NCBI RefSeq assembly: GCF_000939975.1
Contig: NZ_LK391969.1
Location: 2,425,953 to 2,489,952 of the forward strand
Source of the DNA: Pseudomonas saudimassiliensis
Lineage (GTDB): Bacteria; Pseudomonadota; Gammaproteobacteria; Pseudomonadales; Pseudomonadaceae
Direction of reading: 5' to 3'
Length of the DNA stretch: 64,000 nt
Position numbers and translations under genes: made by a program. Positions 57,752-64,000 of the stretch are shown here, one piece after another. Under the pieces are notes generated by a model. That model had not been told where the DNA came from and searched no databases. It saw only the letters and a list, made by a program, of their open reading frames with translations. Within the stretch, counting starts at the first letter, position 1. Every line of letters starts with the position of its first letter.

Positions 57752-58916
57752 GGAACAGGGTATCCCAGACCGGTGTGGCGATCGCAGGCGGTGGCAGGTC
57801 ATTCGCTGGCTGCGGCAATTCCGGCTGGACCGCCTGGCGGGCCAGCTCGGCGAGGGCCTGGTCGCTGAGATCCGGGGCCAGGGCCAGCTTGGTGGGCCAG
57901 CAGATCAGCGCGTTGCCGACGGCCTGGAGATAGGCATTGTCCGGGCGCACCAGGCCGCTCTGGGCCGGCTCGGCGCGGGTAACCGGCAGGGTCGCCCACT
58001 CACAGTCCCGCAGATCGACCCAGGGCAACAACTCCTGCAGCTCCTGGCGCGCCCGCTGGATCAACTGGTCGGCGGGCATGTCGGTGCCCTGTTCAGCCAG
58101 GTCGCCGCCCAGGTACCAGCACCATTGACCGTCGCTGCAAGGATGGGTGGTGACGGTGATGCGGGGCTTGGGGCTACTGCCCAGGCAGTGGGCGTAGAGC
58201 GCCGGCAGGTTCGGTCCCTTGACCAGGACCATCTGCAAGGGGCGGCGCTGCATGGCCGGCTGCAGGATGCCAGCGCCCTGCAACAATGCCTCGTTGCCCT
58301 CACCAGCGGTCAATACGTAGCGGCGGGCGATGATGGGCTGGTCGCCCACCTGCACGGCGGTAACGCCCTCGCTGCCGCCAGCGATCCGTACCGGGCCGCT
58401 GATCAGACTGTCGCCGCCCAGCTCTGCCAATCGCCGCACGACATCGGGCACATCGAGTACCAGCTCAGACAAGCGGTAGACCTTGCCCTTGAACGCCGGG
58501 TTGGCGAACACTGCCGGTAGTTCCGACCCCTTGACGCTATCGACCCGGCCGCGCAGGGCCTTGCTGGCGAAAAAGCCCGCCAGGTTGCTGATCAGGTTGC
58601 CCGGCGACCACAGATAATGGTGCGCTGACAGCACTCGCACATCGCGCAGGTCCAGTTCACCGCTCCCGGCAAGGCAGGCGCGCCAACGATCGGGCATGCC
58701 GGCAATGGCTTCCGCCGCGGTGGTCAGCTTGCCATGCAAGGCATACTTGGTGCCGCCGTGGATGATGCCTTGGGATTTGCTGCTCTGGCCGCCGCCCAGG
58801 GCGTGGGGTTCGACCAGCAGGGTGCTGTAACCCTGCTGGCGCAGCCGCGCGTTGAGCCAGAGGCCGGCGATGCCGCCGCCCAGAATACAGATATCGGTGT
58901 GCAGGGGTGTGCTCAT
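57744..58916 (-). CDS. FAD-dependent oxidoreductase (DAO family)
   Basis: The 390-residue protein begins with the FAD fold DICILGGGIAGLWLNARL and belongs to the D-amino-acid/glycerol-3-phosphate oxidase group. It has the second FAD-contact segment LGGGQSSKSQGIIHGGTKYAL. The substrate is unknown. ATG 58916 follows GGAG. It leads a three-gene cluster with the aldo-keto reductase and the unknown protein, divergent from waaA, as in P. aeruginosa. Confidence 0.82.
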   Translation of the reverse strand: MSTPLHTDICILGGGIAGLWLNARLRQQGYSTLLVEPHALGGGQSSKSQGIIHGGTKYALHGKLTTAAEAIAGMPDRWRACLAGSGELDLRDVRVLSAHHYLWSPGNLISNLAGFFASKALRGRVDSVKGSELPAVFANPAFKGKVYRLSELVLDVPDVVRRLAELGGDSLISGPVRIAGGSEGVTAVQVGDQPIIARRYVLTAGEGNEALLQGAGILQPAMQRRPLQMVLVKGPNLPALYAHCLGSSPKPRITVTTHPCSDGQWCWYLGGDLAEQGTDMPADQLIQRARQELQELLPWVDLRDCEWATLPVTRAEPAQSGLVRPDNAYLQAVGNALICWPTKLALAPDLSDQALAELARQAVQPELPQPANDLPPPAIATPVWDTLFHA

Positions 58917-59043
58917 GGGCTCCGCGGATGTCGAGGGATGAATGACCGGTTTTTGCCCGCGTAGTATAGCCATTGGCGGGGAGGCAGGTCACTTCTGCTA
59001 CCCTATGCCGCGTTTATGCCGCTCGACCGGTCTGGAGAAGGGA

Positions 59044-60306
59044 ATGCCGCGTTTTCTGTACAGTCTGATCTTTACCCTGTGTCTGCCGCTGATCCTGGCG
59101 CGGCTGCTGTACCGCGCCTGGCGCGCGCCGGCCTACGCGCGGCGCTGGCGCGAGCGGTTTGCTCTCGGTGGGGACCTGCGCCCAGGCGGCATCTGGGTGC
59201 ATGCGGTGTCGGTGGGGGAATCCATCGCCGCGGCGCCCATGGTACGCGAACTGCGCCAGCGGCATCCGCAGCTGCCCATCACCATCACCTGCATGACGCC
59301 GACCGGCTCTGAGCAGATCCGCAAGCTGTTCGGCCAGGATGTCGGTCACGCCTATCTGCCCTACGATCTGCCCTGGTTGCAGCGGCGCCTGATCCGCCGG
59401 CTGCGGCCGCGCATCGTCATCATCATGGAAACCGAGCTGTGGCCGAATCTGGTGGCCGAATGCAAGCGGGCACAGGTGCCGGTGGTGTTGGCCAATGGTC
59501 GGCTGTCGGCACGCTCGGCGCGGGGTTATCAGCGGGTAGCCGCCCTGGTGCGGCCCATGTTCGCCGCGCTGGACTGGGCTGCGGTGCAGACTGCGGCGGA
59601 GGCCGAGCGCTTCCGCGCCCTGGGCGTTACCGATCCCGCGCTCACGGTGACCGGCAGCATCAAGTTCGACCTCAAGCCGGGAGCCGAGTTGCTGGACACG
59701 GCCCAGCAGTGGCGCACGCAGTGGGGCGAGCGCCCGGTGTGGATCGCCGCCAGCACCCACCAGGGTGAAGACGAGGTGGTACTGGCGGCCCATCGGCAGA
59801 TTCTGCAACGGCACCCGGCCGCGCTGCTGATCCTGGTGCCCCGCCATCCCGAGCGGTTCGATGCCGTCGCCCGCCAGATCGAAGCGGCGGGGCTGACGAT
59901 GGTGCGGCGCAGCGCGGGCAGCATGCCAGCTCCCACCGATCAGGTGCTGCTGGGCGACACCATGGGCGAGTTGATGCAGTTCTATGCCTGCGGCGATGTG
60001 GCCTTTGTCGGCGGCTCGCTGATCGCCGGTGGCGGGCATAACTACCTGGAGCCCGCCGCGCTCGGTCTGCCGGTCCTGTCGGGGCCGCATCGGTTCAATT
60101 TTGCCGAGATCAGCGAGCTGCTGGAGCAGGCTGGCGCCCTGGTCGAGGTGGCGGACGCAATGGCGATGGCGGAACGGGTAGCCGGCTGGCTGACAGACCG
60201 ACCCGCGGCCCGGCAGGCCGGCGAAGCCGGGCAGGCGGTGGTCAGGGCCAACCAGGGTGCGTTGGAGCGGTTAGTGCAGGGGATTGGCCGGTTGTTGGGG
60301 CAATAG
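59044..60306 (+). CDS. waaA: Kdo transferase
   Basis: The 420-residue GT30 enzyme transfers Kdo to lipid A precursor at the inner membrane. It has an N-terminal anchor (FLYSLIFTLCLPLILARLLY), the catalytic Glu in WVHAVSVGESIAA, and the C-terminal GGSLIAGGGHNYLEPAALGLPVL. ATG 59044 is preceded by GGAGAAGGGA, overruling the longer frame from 58942. It supplies the Kdo base on which waaC acts. Confidence 0.94.
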   Translation: MPRFLYSLIFTLCLPLILARLLYRAWRAPAYARRWRERFALGGDLRPGGIWVHAVSVGESIAAAPMVRELRQRHPQLPITITCMTPTGSEQIRKLFGQDVGHAYLPYDLPWLQRRLIRRLRPRIVIIMETELWPNLVAECKRAQVPVVLANGRLSARSARGYQRVAALVRPMFAALDWAAVQTAAEAERFRALGVTDPALTVTGSIKFDLKPGAELLDTAQQWRTQWGERPVWIAASTHQGEDEVVLAAHRQILQRHPAALLILVPRHPERFDAVARQIEAAGLTMVRRSAGSMPAPTDQVLLGDTMGELMQFYACGDVAFVGGSLIAGGGHNYLEPAALGLPVLSGPHRFNFAEISELLEQAGALVEVADAMAMAERVAGWLTDRPAARQAGEAGQAVVRANQGALERLVQGIGRLLGQ

Positions 60307-60360
60307 CGGAGTGGGTTTGTAACATCCTGCCTGCTGGTAGCGGCTGTCCTGCGGCCAGCG

Positions 60361-60426
60361 ATCGCCGCCAGGTGGCGCCTCCTACAATCCGTCTATTTCC
60401 TGTAGGAGGCGCCACCTGGCGGCGAT
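60361..60426. repeat. Perfect 26-bp inverted repeat between waaA and the TolC-like gene
   Basis: Arms 60361-60386 and 60401-60426 are perfect complements around a 14-base loop. They contain TGTAGGAGGCGCC, which recalls the widespread Pseudomonas REP beginning TGTAGGAGCG. This would be a REPIN of a second family, placed between two convergent genes where it can also terminate both transcripts. Confidence 0.88.
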
Positions 60427-60458
60427 TGGCGCCCAAGGGGCGCCCTGGGGTTAGTGCG

Positions 60459-61925
60459 CTAGAAAGACGTACGCATCCGGCGCTGGAGCTCATCTTCCTC
60501 GGCGCGCGGCGGCTGGTTGCCGATGGTCATGCGTTGCATTTCCGCCTCGGTGAATGGCGGGATGAAATCGCGGTCTGGATAGTAATCGGCCTTCAGCCAG
60601 GTGGAGAGGTCTTCCAGGTCCTGTGGGCTGAGGGTGCCGGCGGCCTGCTTGAGGTTGAGGTTGTCGATTATGTAGTTGTAGCGGGCGTCGTTATAGTCGC
60701 GCACGGCCCGGTACAGGTTGCGCTGGGCATCCAGCACGTCCACCACGTTACGGGTGCCTACCTCGTAACCGGCCTGGGTTGCATCCACAGCCGCCTTGGA
60801 GGAGATGATCGACTGCCGGCGGGCTTCCACTTCATCCACGCTGGAGGTCACTGTGCGGAACAGGTTTCGGGTGCGTTCGACAACGCGGCGCAATTCCGCT
60901 TCGCTGCTCTGTTCGGCCTGGGTCAGGCGGAAATTGGATTCGCGGACCCGGGAGCTAGTCCCACCGCCGGTGAACAGCGGCAGGGTCATCTCCACGCCGA
61001 ACTGGGTCAGTTCGCTATCCCCGGCACCCGCACCCACACCCAATCCTGCCCCGGCGCCTGGACCGCCCAGTCGCGGGCCACCGTAGCTGTCGCTGTAGCG
61101 GACAAAGGCATCGACCGCGGGCGCGTATCCAGCTCTGCTGCTGCGTAGCGTTTCGTCGGCGGCCGTGATGGCCAGGCGCGAGGCCTGCAGCGTCAGGTTC
61201 TGCGCGGCGGCGGTTTCCACCCACTCCTGCATGACGGCCGGCGTCGGCGCGAGGATGGGCAGGTTGTGGCTCATGCCAAGCAGATCGGTATGGTCGCGAT
61301 TGGTCAGACGGGTCAGGGCCTGGTAGCTCACATCCAGGTTGGTCGTCGCGGTAATCCGGGTGGCCCTGGCGGTGTCGAAACCGGCCATGGCTTCCAGCAC
61401 ATCGGTCCTGGCGGACAGGCCGACCTCAAAGCGCTCGCGGGCCTGCTCCAGCTGGCGCTCGAAGGCGGCTTCCTCGGCGCGGGCGGTGGCCAGGTTATCG
61501 GACGCGCGCAGCACGTTGAAATAGGCTTCGGCCACCTCGAGGATCAACTGCTGCTGGGTTGCGGAAAACTCCACCCGGGCCTGTTCGCTGAGAGACTTGG
61601 ACGCCTGGTAGTTGAACCAGCGATCAGCGCGAAACAGCGGCTGCGTCAGGCTGGCCTGGTAGTAATGGGTAGAGTAGCTGTCCGACCCCACCCCTTCGAT
61701 GTCAACCCGCTCCCGCGCCACGCCAGCACCCAGGCCGATCTGCGGCAGTAACTGCGCGCGCGCCTGGGGCAGGGCTTCCTGGCGGGCGAGGGCATCGGCT
61801 TGTGCAGCGGCAAGATCAGCGCTGTTGAGCAGGGCTTCCTGGTAGATCGTCAGCAGGTCGGATTTAGCCAGGGCCGGGCCGGAGAGTCCGGCCAGCACGA
61901 TGGCAACATACAGGGCGCGCAGCAT
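60459..61925 (-). CDS. TolC-family outer-membrane efflux channel
   Basis: The 488-residue protein has a signal peptide (MLRALYVAIVLAGLSGPALA) and two repeated outer-membrane-factor domains rich in Gln/Ala/Glu coiled coil. Typical is the C-terminal QAGYEVGTRNVVDVLDAQRNLYRAVRDYNDARYNYI. TolC-type channels serve RND efflux pumps and type I secretion. The neighbourhood matches P. aeruginosa OpmH (PA4974) beside thiC (PA4973). AGGA precedes ATG 61925. No pump or inner-membrane partner is adjacent. Confidence 0.92.
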   Translation of the reverse strand: MLRALYVAIVLAGLSGPALAKSDLLTIYQEALLNSADLAAAQADALARQEALPQARAQLLPQIGLGAGVARERVDIEGVGSDSYSTHYYQASLTQPLFRADRWFNYQASKSLSEQARVEFSATQQQLILEVAEAYFNVLRASDNLATARAEEAAFERQLEQARERFEVGLSARTDVLEAMAGFDTARATRITATTNLDVSYQALTRLTNRDHTDLLGMSHNLPILAPTPAVMQEWVETAAAQNLTLQASRLAITAADETLRSSRAGYAPAVDAFVRYSDSYGGPRLGGPGAGAGLGVGAGAGDSELTQFGVEMTLPLFTGGGTSSRVRESNFRLTQAEQSSEAELRRVVERTRNLFRTVTSSVDEVEARRQSIISSKAAVDATQAGYEVGTRNVVDVLDAQRNLYRAVRDYNDARYNYIIDNLNLKQAAGTLSPQDLEDLSTWLKADYYPDRDFIPPFTEAEMQRMTIGNQPPRAEEDELQRRMRTSF

Positions 61926-62062
61926 GCAGAGGTCCTTCGCATGGGGGTAGAAGTCAATCCGCCAAGGCTAAAGAGGTGCGGGGCACCGGTCAAGTAAGGC
62001 AAGCGGTTATTGGACCGAAACTTGCTGTCCATAATCGGACGTTCTAAGCTGCGAGCTCATCT

Positions 62063-62143
62063 TGACGGGGTGCCGGCTTTTTTTGCCGGCTGAGACGACA
62101 CCCGTTGAACCTGATCCGGTTAGTACCGGCGTAGGAATCGAGA
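62063..62143 (+). ncRNA. TPP riboswitch (THI element) of thiC
   Basis: The conserved pieces come in order: GGGGTGCC, GGCTGAGA, ACCCGTTGAACCTGATC, CCGGTTAGTACCGGCGTAGGAAT. This is the thiamine pyrophosphate aptamer. thiC starts about 85 bases downstream, so the switch controls thiamine synthesis. A GC-rich hairpin with a short T-run lies between (62159-62206), but whether it works by termination or by hiding the ribosome site cannot be told. The rest of the gene-free stretch 61926-62228 shows no other named element. Confidence 0.96.
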
Positions 62144-62213
62144 TGCGCAGTCCTGCATTACCCCGTCCCGGGGTGGTGGCCCTGTGCCGCTTCGGTTCCC
62201 TGTTTTTACCTGA

Positions 62214-64000
<1,787 letters not shown>

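Noticed and set aside
62005-62040. Promoter of thiC with -10 CATAAT
   Set aside because: The -35 partner matches at no acceptable spacing, so no promoter is claimed.

Overview
The window is a chromosomal segment of a gammaproteobacterium of the Pseudomonas group (Pseudomonadaceae, possibly a Halopseudomonas or P. stutzeri-like lineage). The case rests on proteins and gene order. It has pilS-pilR preceded by a PP0621-type small protein, bamD divergent from rluD-pgeF-clpB, radA tail to tail with a MapZ-like PilZ gene, a waaF-waaC-waaG-waaP-wapP core-LPS operon, msbA-hldE, and a tolC-like gene beside thiC, all arranged much as in P. aeruginosa. GC is high (60s %) except in one block. No rRNA, tRNA, prophage or CRISPR array was seen.

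Layout: 0-4.2 kb holds the end of a penicillin-binding protein, a HemD-family protein and a LonB-like protease. 4.2-4.6 kb is a gene-free stretch with two copies of a three-box DnaA-box module. 4.6-16.4 kb holds housekeeping genes (rlmG, a PPK2-type phosphotransferase, radA, a PilZ gene, gdhA, ettA, glyA, an orphan binding protein, mqo). 16.6-25.6 kb holds pilR/pilS, bamD, rluD, pgeF and clpB, the last with a good sigma-32 promoter. 25.6-26.9 kb is a REP/RAYT island. 26.9-35.8 kb holds aceF-aceE (three-lipoyl E2, palindromic operators upstream), glnE and ilvE.

35.9-53.7 kb is a lipopolysaccharide core locus. Conserved ends (waaF/waaC/waaG/waaP/wapP/wapQ-like on the left, a PA4998-like kinase gene and msbA-hldE on the right) flank a lower-GC cassette at 42.5-49.6 kb. 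The cassette encodes a glycosyltransferase, a pyruvyl-transferase-like protein, a WaaZ-like (third Kdo) transferase, and an inverted block with two paralogous QueC-like PP-loop ATPases, each next to a gene for a kinase-like or unrecognised protein. This duplicated PP-loop module is the most novel feature of the window. Carbamoyltransferase, wapR and O-antigen ligase genes found in P. aeruginosa at this locus were not seen.

53.8-64 kb holds a small secreted Cys protein, a CoA transferase, a three-gene oxidoreductase cluster, waaA (Kdo transferase), a perfect 26-bp inverted repeat, a TolC-like outer-membrane channel and a TPP-riboswitch-controlled thiC that runs off the window end.

Functionally, waaA, waaC, waaF, waaG, waaP and hldE build and phosphorylate the Kdo-heptose inner core, MsbA flips it, BamD assembles outer-membrane proteins, and the cassette probably decorates the outer core. 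Start codons were chosen from Shine-Dalgarno spacing and remembered homologue N-termini. Gene names come from recognition of protein families by eye, not from a database search.
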